A DNA stretch of 64,000 bases from positions 62,001 through 126,000 of the forward strand of contig SEFA01000002.1 in the NCBI GenBank assembly GCA_004210455.1, written 5' to 3'. The position numbers and the translations under genes are program-made. The notes below the pieces were generated by a model. It had not been told where the DNA came from and did no database searches. It saw only the letters and a list, made by a program, of their open reading frames with translations. The number at the start of each line of letters is the position of its first letter. The first letter of the stretch is position 1. Below are positions 46,835-56,159 of the stretch, one piece after another. The stretch is from Rubrivivax sp. (GTDB taxonomy: Bacteria; Pseudomonadota; Gammaproteobacteria; Burkholderiales; Burkholderiaceae_C).

Positions 46835-48442
46835 ATGTCCCGTCTCCCCAGAGCATCCCGGTTCGTCCGCGCCCGCACGGCGCTGTCCCTCTCGATCGCG
46901 CTCGGCGCAGCGGCCGTCGCACCCGGCGTATCGGCCGTGCCGCTGCGCTGGGCCGCGCAGAACGACGTGCTGACGCTGGATCCGCACTCGCAGGACCACA
47001 CGACCACCAGCGCCATCCTGCAGCACGCCTACGAAGGCCTGACCCGCTACAACGAGCAGTGGGAGATCGAGCCCTGCCTGGCCACGAAGTGGACGCAGAT
47101 CAGCCCGACGCAGGTCCGCTTCGAGCTGCGCAAGGGCGTGAAGTTCCATGACGGCTCGCCGTTCACCGCGGACGACGTGATCTTCAGCTTCGACCGCATC
47201 CGCCAGCCGCAGGGCACGATGCAGATCTACGTCACCGGCATCAAGGAGATCAGGAAGATCGACGACTTCACCGTCGACCTGATCCTCGACTCGCCGCAAC
47301 CCATCCTGCTGCGCAACCTGGTCGACTTCCGGATCATGAGCAAGGTCTGGGCCGAGAAGAACAAGGCGACCCAGATGGCCGACTACAAGGCCAAGGACGA
47401 GAACTACGCCAGCCGCCACGTCGACGGCACGGGCCCGTACGAGATCACCTCCTGGCAGCCCGACCAGAAGATCTCGATGGTGATCAACAAGGGCTGGTGG
47501 GACAAGAACAAGGGCAACATCACCGAGGTCAGCTACATCCCGATCAAGTCGGATCCGACGCGCGTCGCGGCGCTGACGTCCGGCGACGTGGACCTGCTGA
47601 CCGAGGTGCCGACGCAGGACGTCGCCGCGGTGAAGGCCGACGCGAAACTCAAGTCGGTCGAAGGGCCCGAGACCCGCACCATCTTCTTCGCGATGGACCT
47701 GGGCAGCGATGAGCTGCGCGGCGCCTCGGTCAAGGGCAAGAACCCGTTCAAGGACATGCGCGTGCGCGAGGCGCTGTCCATTGCCATCGACCGCGAGGCG
47801 ATCAAGCGCAGCATCATGCGCGGCATGTCGGTGCCGGCGTCGCTGATGATCCCGCCCGGCGTCAACGGCTACGACGCCGCGCTGGACAAGCCCGCCAAGC
47901 CCGACCTGGCCCGCGCGAAGAAGTTGCTTGCCGACGCCGGGTATCCGAACGGCTTCGAGATCCCGCTGAACTGCCCCAACAACCGCTACGTCAACGACGA
48001 GAAGGTCTGCCTGGCCGTCGTTTCGATGTGGAGCAAGATCGGCGTCACCGCGCGGCTGACGGCGCAGCCGATGTCGCAGCACAGCCAGCTGTTCCAGCGC
48101 TTCGAGGCGCCGCTGTACATGCTGGGCTGGGGTGTGTCGACGATGGATGCGCTCTACTCGCTGCAGGCGCTGGCCCGCACCCGCAGCGGCGGCGCGGACG
48201 GCAGCTTCAACTTCTCCAAGGTCAGCGATCCGGCGCTCGACAAGCTGATCGACGCCGCCAAGAGCGAGATCGACATCCCCAAGCGCAACGCGCTGCTGCG
48301 CGACGCGCTGGTGCGCACGCGCGACCAGTACCTGTTCATCCCCCTGCACCACCAGGTGCGCCCGTGGGCGATGCGCGCCAACCTGCAGACGCTGCACCGA
48401 TCCAACGACCGGCCGGAGGCGCGGTTCACGACCATCAAGTGA
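46835..48442 (+). CDS. Peptide/oligopeptide ABC transporter substrate-binding protein, copy 1
   Basis: 535-residue periplasmic protein of the DppA/OppA (SBP_bac_5) family. It has a signal peptide (residues 1-34), then VPLRWAAQNDVLTLDPHSQDH, the hinge-region FELRKGVKFHDGSPFTADDVIFSF motif and the C-terminal RNALLRDALVRTRDQYLFIPLHHQ. The ATG has GGAG upstream. The next gene is a close paralogue in tandem. No permease or ATPase genes follow on this strand, so transport depends on components elsewhere. Confidence 0.9.
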   Translation: MSRLPRASRFVRARTALSLSIALGAAAVAPGVSAVPLRWAAQNDVLTLDPHSQDHTTTSAILQHAYEGLTRYNEQWEIEPCLATKWTQISPTQVRFELRKGVKFHDGSPFTADDVIFSFDRIRQPQGTMQIYVTGIKEIRKIDDFTVDLILDSPQPILLRNLVDFRIMSKVWAEKNKATQMADYKAKDENYASRHVDGTGPYEITSWQPDQKISMVINKGWWDKNKGNITEVSYIPIKSDPTRVAALTSGDVDLLTEVPTQDVAAVKADAKLKSVEGPETRTIFFAMDLGSDELRGASVKGKNPFKDMRVREALSIAIDREAIKRSIMRGMSVPASLMIPPGVNGYDAALDKPAKPDLARAKKLLADAGYPNGFEIPLNCPNNRYVNDEKVCLAVVSMWSKIGVTARLTAQPMSQHSQLFQRFEAPLYMLGWGVSTMDALYSLQALARTRSGGADGSFNFSKVSDPALDKLIDAAKSEIDIPKRNALLRDALVRTRDQYLFIPLHHQVRPWAMRANLQTLHRSNDRPEARFTTIK

Positions 48443-48554
48443 TCCCACCCCGGGCAATCCCGTAGACACGCTGGCTCCTCGGGGCCAGCGCTGGCGGCTA
48501 GCATCCAGGCGACTTCACGTTTACTTAACGACGCTGCCAAGGGAGCTACCGCTC

Positions 48555-50171
48555 ATGTCGAGGAATCACTCCGGATCGATCCGATCCGCTCGTACCGCTC
48601 GTACCGCTCTGACCGCCCTGTGCGTCGCCGCCTTCGCGGCGACGGTCGGGATCGCCCACGCCGCCCCGCTGCGGTGGGCGGCCCAGAACGACGTGCTGAC
48701 GCTGGATCCGCACTCGCAGAACCACAGCACCACGAACGCGATCACGCAGCACGCCTATGAAGGCCTGACGCGCTACGACCGCCAGTACCAGGTCGAGCCC
48801 TCGCTCGCCACCAAGTGGACGCAGGTCAGCCCGACGCAGGTCCGCTTCGAGTTGCGCAAGGGCGTGAAGTTCCACGACGGCTCGCCGTTCACCGCGGACG
48901 ACGTGGTGTTCTCGTTCCATCGCATCAAGCAGCCCGTGGGCACGATGCATCCGTTCGTGGCCGGCGTCGCCGACATCAGGAAGGTCGACAGCCACACCAT
49001 CGACGTGATCCTCGCGGCGCCGAACCCCATCCTGCTGCGCCAGTTCGTCGACTTCCGCATCATGAGCAAGACCTGGGCGGACAAGAACAAGGCGACCAAC
49101 CTGCCGGACTTCAAGGCCAAGGAAGAGACCTTCGCCACGCGCAACGCCAACGGCACCGGTCCGTACCGCATCACCGGCTGGCAGCCGGACCAGCGCATCA
49201 CGATGGTCCAGAACAAGGAGTGGTGGGACGCGAAGAACGCGACCAACGTCGACGAGGTCATCTACACCCCGATCAAGTCGGATCCGACGCGCGTCGCGGC
49301 GCTGCTGTCCGGCGACGTGGACCTGCTGTCCGACATCCCGACGCAGGACGTCGGCCGGCTGAAGGCCGATCCCAAGCTCAGCGTCGCCGAAGGCAGCGAG
49401 ACGCGCACGATCTTCATCGGCATGGACCAGGGCAGCGAGCAGCTCAAGGGCAGCAGCGTGACCGGCAAGAACCCGTTCAAGGACAAGCGCGTGCGCGAGG
49501 CGATGTCGCTGGCCATCGACCGCGAGGCGATCAAGCGCGCGACGATGCGCGGCCTGTCGGTGCCGGCCGGCATCATGGTCGCGCCGGGCGTGAACGGCAA
49601 CACGCCGGACATCGACGTGCCGACCAAGGTCGACGCCGAGCGTGCGAAGAAGCTGCTCGCCGAGGCCGGCTATCCGAACGGCTTCGACGTGCCGATGAAC
49701 TGCCCCAACAACCGCTACGTCAACGACGAGGAAATCTGCCTCGCGGTGGTGTCGATGTGGAGCAAGGTCGGCATCAAGGCGCGCCTGCAGACCGAGTCGT
49801 TCAGCACCTTCAGCCCGAAGCTTCAGGCGTTCGAGTACCCGTTGTTCCTCTACGGCTGGGGCGTGCCGACCTACGACGCGCTGTACACGATGCAATCGCT
49901 GGCGCGCACGCGCGTCGGCGGCGCGGACGGCAGCGGGAACTACTTCCGTCTGAGCGACGCCAAGCTCGACCAGATCATCGACGCGGCGAAGGTCGAGGGT
50001 GACGTCGCCAAGCGCAACGCGCTGCTGAAGGAAGGCCTGGTGCGGATCCGCGACGAGGTCTTCTTCATCCCGCTGCACCACCAGGTGCGTCCGTGGGCGA
50101 TGAAGAAGAGCGTCACGACGCCGCACCGCTCCGATGACAGACCGGAGGCGCGGTTCACCACGATCAAGTGA
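48555..50171 (+). CDS. Peptide/oligopeptide ABC transporter substrate-binding protein, copy 2
   Basis: 538-residue paralogue of the preceding gene, with the same architecture (signal peptide to about residue 36, then APLRWAAQNDVLTLDPHSQNH and the FHDGSPFTADDVVFSF motif) and an identical C-terminal RPEARFTTIK. It arose by tandem duplication. Its ligand-binding region diverges (for example NHSTTNAITQHAYEGLTRYDRQ against DHTTTSAILQHAYEGLTRYNEQ). The last 8 bases overlap the end of the convergent E1-like gene. Start at ATG 48555 with GGGAG upstream. Confidence 0.9.
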   Translation: MSRNHSGSIRSARTARTALTALCVAAFAATVGIAHAAPLRWAAQNDVLTLDPHSQNHSTTNAITQHAYEGLTRYDRQYQVEPSLATKWTQVSPTQVRFELRKGVKFHDGSPFTADDVVFSFHRIKQPVGTMHPFVAGVADIRKVDSHTIDVILAAPNPILLRQFVDFRIMSKTWADKNKATNLPDFKAKEETFATRNANGTGPYRITGWQPDQRITMVQNKEWWDAKNATNVDEVIYTPIKSDPTRVAALLSGDVDLLSDIPTQDVGRLKADPKLSVAEGSETRTIFIGMDQGSEQLKGSSVTGKNPFKDKRVREAMSLAIDREAIKRATMRGLSVPAGIMVAPGVNGNTPDIDVPTKVDAERAKKLLAEAGYPNGFDVPMNCPNNRYVNDEEICLAVVSMWSKVGIKARLQTESFSTFSPKLQAFEYPLFLYGWGVPTYDALYTMQSLARTRVGGADGSGNYFRLSDAKLDQIIDAAKVEGDVAKRNALLKEGLVRIRDEVFFIPLHHQVRPWAMKKSVTTPHRSDDRPEARFTTIK

Positions 50172-52884
50172 GGAACACCTGGCGGACCAGCGCCGCCTGC
50201 TGCCAGCGATGGATCACCGGCGAGGCCGTGGCGCCAGCCGCGGTCACCGCGCGGGAGACCTCGCGCAGTCGGGCGCCGTCGGGCAGCAGTGCCTCCAGGT
50301 CATCGCGGACGAAGTGCCACGGGCCCTGGTTGCGGGTCTCTTCCTGAGTCCACACGATCTCTTCGACGAGCGGATAGCGCTGGAGCACCGTCGCCAGCGC
50401 CTCGCGCGGGAATGGATAGAGCTGCTCGACCCGCACCAGCGCCGTCGCGCCCGCCATCGGGTCTGAAAGCGATCCCGCCATCGCCTGGCGCGCGCTCAGC
50501 AGGTCGTAGTGCACCTTGCCGCTGCTCAGCACGACGCGCCTGACCCGCTGGGCCCGCGCCGCGTCGACGGTATCGTCATCCAGCACCGGCACGAAACCGC
50601 CAGCCGCGAGCACGCCGATCGGCGTGTGGCTGCGCGGCTCGTTGAGCAGCACCGCCTTCGGCGTCATCACGATCAGCGGCTTGCGCACCGGATCCAGCGC
50701 CTGGCGCTGCAGCAGCGCCGCGTACTGGCCCGAGGTCGACGGCATCGCCACGCGCAGGTTGTCCGCGCCGCACAACTGCAGGAGGCGCGCGAGGAAGCCG
50801 TTCGAGTGCTCCGGACCCACGCCCTCGTAGCCATGCGGCAGCAGCACGGTCAGCGCGGAGGTGTCGCCCCACTTCTCCTCGCCGGAACTGAGGTACTGGT
50901 CCAGGTAGACCTGCGCGCCGTTGACGAAGTCGCCGAACTGCGCCTCCCACACGGTCATCACCTCGCGCGCCTGCACGCTGTGCCCATACTCGAAACCGAG
51001 CACGGCCTCTTCGGCCAGCAGCGAGTTCACGACCTCCAGCCGCGCGCCCTCGCACGCGAAGCGCGACAGTGGCGTCCACGTCGACAGGGTACCGGACGCC
51101 GGGAGGCTTGCGCCGTCGACCGCCCGTCCCTGGTGATGCCATACCGCCTGTCGATGCAGGAAGGTGCCTCGCTGCACGTCGAGCCCGGAGATCCGCACCC
51201 CGACACCCGCACGCAGGACCTGCGCCCACGCGAGCGTCTCCGCCGTGCACCAGTCGGCGGGGCGGCGGGCGTCGTCGGCCATGCCACGCCAGCGGCCGGC
51301 CTGGTCGCGCAGCAGCGCGTGCGGCTCGAAATCTTCCGGCAATTGCGCCAGCGCTTCCAGGACATCGTGCAGATCGCCGAGGGGCGCGCGCTTCCCGGGC
51401 GTCGCCGTCGCGTCGTCCATCATCGGTGCGGCGCTGTCGAGCGGGCTCGCCGGGTCGAAGGCATCGACCTCCGCGGCGATGGCCGCGACTTCGTCGTCGC
51501 AAACACGCCGCTCCGCCATCAGACGTTCCGCATACAGCGCCGTCACGCCCGCCTTCGCCGGCATCCGCCGATACAGCGCCGGACTGGTCAGCTGCGGCAC
51601 GTCGTGCTCCGAGTGGCCCAGGCGGCGATAGCCGACCAGATCGATCACGACATCGGTGCCGAAGCGCGCCCGGTAGTCGACCGCGAGCCGCGCTGCTCGC
51701 AGCACCGCTTCCGGATCGTCGGCGTGCACACGCAGCACGGGCGCGTCCACACCGCGCGTCGCGTCGGTGCAGTAGCGCGCCGACGCCGCGTCCATCGGAT
51801 TCGGCTCGGTGAAGCCCAGCTGGTTGTTGATGACGACGTGGATCACGCCGCCCACCTCGTAGCCCGGCTTCAGGCCAAGCGCCAGCGTCTCCATCACCAC
51901 GCCCTGCCCCGCGAAGGCGGCGTCGCCGTGCATCACCACGGCCATGCACCGCGCCGGCCGGTCGCCCGCCGCAGTCCGCGCCGCGCGCGCCATGCCGACC
52001 ACCACCGGATAGACGCTCTGCAGGTGCGACGGGTTGCTCGCCAGACGCAGGCGCACCGCGCCGTGCGTGGTCTGCACGCGCGAGGTGCCGCCGAGGTGGT
52101 ACACGAGGTCCCGTTGCCGCTCCGGATGCGCAGGCGCGGGCTCGAAGTAGTCGATCAAGGCGTCGACGGGATGGCCCATCAGATTGGCTAGCACGTTCAC
52201 ACGGCCGCGATGCGGCATGCCCATCATTACCTGGTCGACCCCTCGCGCGGCACCGGCCTCCAGCAGCGTGTCGAGCAGCGGCAGCAACGCTTCATTGCCT
52301 TCCAGCGAGAAGCGCTTGCCGTGCGGGAAACGCTTCGCCAGATATCGCTCCCAGCCCTCGACGCGCGCGAGCCGACGCAGCAGCGCACGCGCTGCATCGC
52401 CGGACAGCGGTCCGTCTTCCGATTCGAAGCGCGCGATCCACCAAGCGCGGCGGGACTCGTCGCGCACCGCGCTCAGGTCAAGCGCCAACGCGCCGCAGTA
52501 CAGCGCGCTGAGGCGCCGTTGGAGCGCCCCCGCTTCGGTGGCACCGAAGACCGTATCGCCGTCATGGGCGACGGCATCCGCTGCCGTCAGACCGAAGCGC
52601 TGCAGGTCGAAGGCATCGGCGACGCCATCGACGCCGTTGCCCCCGCCGTCGGCGTTGACGCCATCGCGTGGCACGACCGGCGCGCCGACCAGCGGATCGA
52701 GTCGCGCGTGGCGATGCCCGTGTTGACGGAACGCGTCGATCAGTGCGGCGATGCCGGGCCGCAGGCGCGGTGACGGAGACGCGGATGAGGCCGGCGAGGC
52801 GCTCGCGTCCGACGGATCGGTGTCGCGATCGAAGCGGCAGCGGAGCGCCCAGGCGTGGCGCCCGAACGAGGTGTTCACGGACAT
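50164..52884 (-). CDS. Orphan 2-oxoglutarate dehydrogenase-like E1 protein
   Basis: 906-residue paralogue of SucA, homologous from about residue 45 (PGIAALIDAFRQHGHRHARLDPL). It keeps the catalytic histidines (GMPHRGRVNVLANL, VYHLGGTSRV, GPEHSNGFLARL) and the HGDAAFAGQG and GHSEHDVPQL motifs. It lacks the N-terminal E2-binding stretch of SucA, having a Ser/Pro/Ala-rich segment instead. The SGED...GRGTF.HRHAV segment of SucA is changed to SGLDVQRGTFLHRQAV. No E2 or E3 partner lies next to it. It could be a decarboxylase or carboligase acting outside a complex. It overlaps the 3' end of the convergent binding-protein gene by 8 bases. ATG 52884 is preceded by a purine-poor site, so the start is uncertain. 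Confidence 0.85.
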   Translation of the reverse strand: MSVNTSFGRHAWALRCRFDRDTDPSDASASPASSASPSPRLRPGIAALIDAFRQHGHRHARLDPLVGAPVVPRDGVNADGGGNGVDGVADAFDLQRFGLTAADAVAHDGDTVFGATEAGALQRRLSALYCGALALDLSAVRDESRRAWWIARFESEDGPLSGDAARALLRRLARVEGWERYLAKRFPHGKRFSLEGNEALLPLLDTLLEAGAARGVDQVMMGMPHRGRVNVLANLMGHPVDALIDYFEPAPAHPERQRDLVYHLGGTSRVQTTHGAVRLRLASNPSHLQSVYPVVVGMARAARTAAGDRPARCMAVVMHGDAAFAGQGVVMETLALGLKPGYEVGGVIHVVINNQLGFTEPNPMDAASARYCTDATRGVDAPVLRVHADDPEAVLRAARLAVDYRARFGTDVVIDLVGYRRLGHSEHDVPQLTSPALYRRMPAKAGVTALYAERLMAERRVCDDEVAAIAAEVDAFDPASPLDSAAPMMDDATATPGKRAPLGDLHDVLEALAQLPEDFEPHALLRDQAGRWRGMADDARRPADWCTAETLAWAQVLRAGVGVRISGLDVQRGTFLHRQAVWHHQGRAVDGASLPASGTLSTWTPLSRFACEGARLEVVNSLLAEEAVLGFEYGHSVQAREVMTVWEAQFGDFVNGAQVYLDQYLSSGEEKWGDTSALTVLLPHGYEGVGPEHSNGFLARLLQLCGADNLRVAMPSTSGQYAALLQRQALDPVRKPLIVMTPKAVLLNEPRSHTPIGVLAAGGFVPVLDDDTVDAARAQRVRRVVLSSGKVHYDLLSARQAMAGSLSDPMAGATALVRVEQLYPFPREALATVLQRYPLVEEIVWTQEETRNQGPWHFVRDDLEALLPDGARLREVSRAVTAAGATASPVIHRWQQAALVRQVFLT

Positions 52885-53163
52885 GTCGACTCCCTTGACG
52901 TTGACTGACGTGGCTCGGATGAGCCCTGCTCGTCACGCCTCGCGGGCGACCCCCGGCGCTCTGCGGCGCCTGTGCCGATCCCTTCCGGCCTTCGCGGGCC
53001 GGCGATCGATCGACGGTCGGATCCTCCCGGGCTGCGTGACCTCCGGCTCTGCGGCCGGTTCCGTCTCCCGTCCCCTCCAACCTGAGCGACGGCTTGCGGC
53101 CGCCGCTCGCGGGTTCAAGACCGGCTCACGACGTCTCCGAGACGTCGCGCCCGCGTCGCGGCC

Positions 53164-54705
53164 TCACAGCGCGAAGGCGCGGACCGCGTCGTTGAGCTGA
53201 TGCGCCTGCGCCTGCAGGGCCCGCGCCGCGGCGGTGCTCTGCTCGACCATGGCCGCGTTCTTCTGCGTCGAGTCGTCCATCTGCACGACCGCCGCGTTGA
53301 CCTGCTCGATGCCCGCGCTCTGCTCGCGGCTGGACGCGCTGATCTCGGTCACGATGTGGCTCACGTGCCGGATGCTGCCCACGACCTGCTGCATCGTCTG
53401 TCCGGCCTGCTCGACCATGCGGCCGCCGGCCTCGACCTGCGACACCGAGTCGTCGATCAGCCGCTTGATCTCCTTGGCCGCTGTCGCGCTGCGCTGCGCC
53501 AGGCTGCGCACCTCCGACGCGACCACCGCGAAGCCGCGGCCCTGCTCGCCCGCGCGTGCCGCCTCGACCGCCGCGTTCAGCGCCAGGATGTTGGTCTGGA
53601 ACGCGATGCCGTCGATGACGCCGATGATCTCGACGATGCGGCGCGAGGCCGCGGAGATCGAACTCATGGTCTCCACCACATTCCCCACCACCTCGCCGCC
53701 CTGCGTGGCGATGCCGGACGCCGACGACGCGGAACGGTCGGCCTCGCCGGCGTTGTCGGCGCTCATGCGCACCGACGCCGTGAGCTGCTCCATCGCCGAG
53801 GCGGTTTCCTCCAGGGCCGCGGCCTGCTGCTCGGTGCGTGCCGCCAGGTCCTGGTTGCCCTGCGCGACCTCCGCCGCCGCGTTGGCGATCGTGTCCGCGC
53901 CGGTGCGGACCTCGGTCACGATGCGGTGCAGGTTCTCCACCATGTTCTGCAGGGCGGACATCAGCCGCGCCACCTCGTCCTTGCCGTGGGCGCGGATGCG
54001 GTAGGTCAGGTCGCCGGCGGCGACGCGCTCCGCGAGCTCGATGGCGCCCTCGATCGGCTGCGTGATCGAGCGCGTGATGAAGAACGCGGTCGCCACCCCC
54101 ATCAGCAGCGCCAGCGCCGACGCGACGATCATGTCGAGCTTGGCGCCCTGCGAACGCTCGTTGGCCTCGGCCACGTCCGCGGCCATGCGCGCGGCCTGGA
54201 AGTCGACCATCTTGTCGATCAGCGCGTAGTAGCGCGCCTGCGGGCCGGCCATCTGGTCCTGGTAGACCGCCATCGCGCCGTCACGGTCGCCGGTGGCCAG
54301 CAGGTCGAAGATCCTGCGCACCAGCGCGCCGTAGTCCTTGCGCGCCGCCGACTGCTCCGCGAAGAGCTGCTTGCTCTCCTCGTCGGCCAGCATCTTCTCG
54401 AGCTTGGCGAGGTTCTCCGAATTGGCCTGGCGGATGCCGGCGTACTCGTCCATGTACTTCTTGGTCGCCTCGGGTGTGCCCGCCAGCAGCAGCCGGCCGA
54501 TGGTGATCGCGCCGCGGTCCCCCACGCTCTTGACCTGCGTGGTCAGCGCGATCAGCGCGTAGCGGTCCTCGACCACCCGCCCCATGGTCGCGTTGACCCC
54601 GTCGATGACGCGGATCCCTACCCCCAGGATCACCAGCAGCAGGATGAAGACGACCGCGAATGCCGCGGCAAGACGTGACCCGATCCGGACGTCGGCCAAT
54701 TTCAT
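53164..54705 (-). CDS. Methyl-accepting chemotaxis protein
   Basis: 513-residue transmembrane receptor. It has an N-terminal membrane span (about 16-38), a periplasmic four-helix-bundle domain of the 4HB_MCP type (about 39-180), a second span (about 185-205, [19 protein letters not shown]), a HAMP domain (about 207-255) and a signalling domain with the highly conserved hairpin tip [20 protein letters not shown]. It lacks the C-terminal NWETF pentapeptide, so methylation probably depends on other receptors. Start ATG 54705 has GGAGAG upstream; the frame opens 12 codons earlier. Nearest neighbours are the orphan E1 and a nitronate monooxygenase, so its ligand is not suggested by context. Confidence 0.93.
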   Translation of the reverse strand: MKLADVRIGSRLAAAFAVVFILLLVILGVGIRVIDGVNATMGRVVEDRYALIALTTQVKSVGDRGAITIGRLLLAGTPEATKKYMDEYAGIRQANSENLAKLEKMLADEESKQLFAEQSAARKDYGALVRRIFDLLATGDRDGAMAVYQDQMAGPQARYYALIDKMVDFQAARMAADVAEANERSQGAKLDMIVASALALLMGVATAFFITRSITQPIEGAIELAERVAAGDLTYRIRAHGKDEVARLMSALQNMVENLHRIVTEVRTGADTIANAAAEVAQGNQDLAARTEQQAAALEETASAMEQLTASVRMSADNAGEADRSASSASGIATQGGEVVGNVVETMSSISAASRRIVEIIGVIDGIAFQTNILALNAAVEAARAGEQGRGFAVVASEVRSLAQRSATAAKEIKRLIDDSVSQVEAGGRMVEQAGQTMQQVVGSIRHVSHIVTEISASSREQSAGIEQVNAAVVQMDDSTQKNAAMVEQSTAAARALQAQAHQLNDAVRAFAL

Positions 54706-55099
54706 TTGTGAGCTCTCCCTGACGACGAAATGTCCCCCCATGAAACCACCGCTTACATTTCAGGTCTATCGACTTCAGCAATGCGAAAGTAGCAATCACG
54801 TTGTGAAATTCATTAGCTGTGAAGTTTTCAACGGATGGGGCCGAGGAGCAGGCTCAGAGGTGGTCGATTAGCAATCCACCGGGGCCGCCAATCGCGCAAA
54901 ACGGGCGCTGTGCGGCGCTTGTCCACCCCCTGTTGAGGGGACATTCCCCGCCAAAGCGTGAACGGGCTCACAACCGGACGGAGTACGGCGGAGGAGATTC
55001 GAAATGAAAGAGGGAAACGGAGAACAGGACAAGGCGGAAGCGACAACGCCCCGCCAGGCGGGGCGTCGGGGATGGCGCGGAGGGCGCCGTCGCCGGTCG
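54706..55099. other. Gene-free region between the chemoreceptor and nitronate monooxygenase genes
   Basis: 394 bases without a supported coding frame. It holds the chemoreceptor promoter region on the minus strand and, at 55046-55066, a hairpin ACGCCCCGCC/GGCGGGGCGT that may terminate the nitronate monooxygenase transcript. Confidence 0.5.
55046..55066 (-). terminator. Hairpin after the nitronate monooxygenase gene
   Basis: 10-bp perfect stem with a one-base centre, 33 bases downstream of the stop; no strong T-run follows on the minus strand. Confidence 0.5.
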
Positions 55100-56053
55100 T
55101 CAGGCCAGTGCGAGACGCTCCCGCGCCGCCTGGTATTCGCGACCGAAGCGGGCCACGAGTTCGCCGGCGGGCAGCACCTCCCGGATCGCGCCGATGCCCT
55201 GGCCGCTGCCCCAGACATCCTTCCACGCCTTGGCGCCCGTGCCGCCGAAGTTCATCTTCGTGGGGTCGCTCTCGGGCAGGTTCTCAGGATCGAGGCCGGC
55301 CTTGACGATCGACCCCTTCAGGTAGTTGCCGTGCACCCCGGTGAACAGGTTGCTGTAGACGATGTCATCGCTGTTGCTCTCGACGATCATCTGCTTGTAG
55401 TCGTCGGAGGCGCGCGCCTCCTCGGTCGCGATGAAGGCCGAGCCGATGTACGCGAGGTCCGCGCCCATCGCCCGCGCGGCGAGGATCGCGTCGCCGCTGG
55501 CCATGGATCCCGACAGCGCCAGCGGGCCGTCGAACCACTCCCGGATCTCCTGGATCAACGCGAAGGGGCTCTTCACGCCGGCATGGCCGCCCGCGCCCGC
55601 CGCCACGGCGATCAGGCCGTCGGCGCCCTTCTCGATCGCCTTCTTCGCGAACCTGTTGTTGATGATGTCGTGCAGCACGATGCCGCCCCAGCCGTGCACG
55701 GCGGCGTTGACGTCCTCGCGCGCGCCCAGCGAGGTGATCACGATGGGCACCTTGTACTTGGCGCACAGGGCCATGTCGTGATCGAGCCGGTCGTTGCTCT
55801 TGTGCACGATCTGGTTGATCGCGAACGGCGCGGCCGGCGACTCGGGATGCGCGCGGTCATGCGCGGCCAGCGTCTCGGTGATCTCGGCGAGCCAGTCGTC
55901 GAGCAGCTCGGCCGGGCGCGCGTTGAGCGACGGCATCGAACCGACGATGCCGGCCTTGCATTGCGCGATCACCAGCTTCGGATTGCTGATGATGAACAGC
56001 GGCGAGCCGATGACCGGCAGGCGCAGCTTGTTGAACAGCGGGGGAAGTGCCAC
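55100..56053 (-). CDS. Nitronate monooxygenase / 2-nitropropane dioxygenase-like FMN enzyme
   Basis: 317-residue FMN-dependent TIM-barrel protein of the NMO class. LRLPVIGSPLFIISNPKLVIAQCKAGIVG near the N-terminus and VAAGAGGHAG near residue 155 (FMN phosphate loop) are family-typical; SGSMASGDAILAARAMGADLAYIGSAF follows. Nitronate or 3-nitropropionate detoxification is the known activity of relatives, but many act on unknown substrates. The chosen start is GTG at 56053 with GGAG eight bases upstream, which yields MALPPLF. It is downstream of the acyl-CoA dehydrogenase and may be co-transcribed. Confidence 0.88.
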   Translation of the reverse strand: MALPPLFNKLRLPVIGSPLFIISNPKLVIAQCKAGIVGSMPSLNARPAELLDDWLAEITETLAAHDRAHPESPAAPFAINQIVHKSNDRLDHDMALCAKYKVPIVITSLGAREDVNAAVHGWGGIVLHDIINNRFAKKAIEKGADGLIAVAAGAGGHAGVKSPFALIQEIREWFDGPLALSGSMASGDAILAARAMGADLAYIGSAFIATEEARASDDYKQMIVESNSDDIVYSNLFTGVHGNYLKGSIVKAGLDPENLPESDPTKMNFGGTGAKAWKDVWGSGQGIGAIREVLPAGELVARFGREYQAARERLALA

Positions 56054-56159
56054 CTCGGAATCTCCTCGGGTCAAGTCGACGGACCGATGCCGTCCATGGT
56101 GACCCCCGCACCCGCGATGACGCGTCGCGCAGGGGACGTTGCAGTCAGCTCATCAAGCG

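Noticed and set aside
54740-54800. Possible sigma-28 promoter of the chemoreceptor gene (GTCGATAG box)
   Set aside because: The -10 region fits 6 of 8 bases, but the -35 region does not resemble TAAAGTTT.
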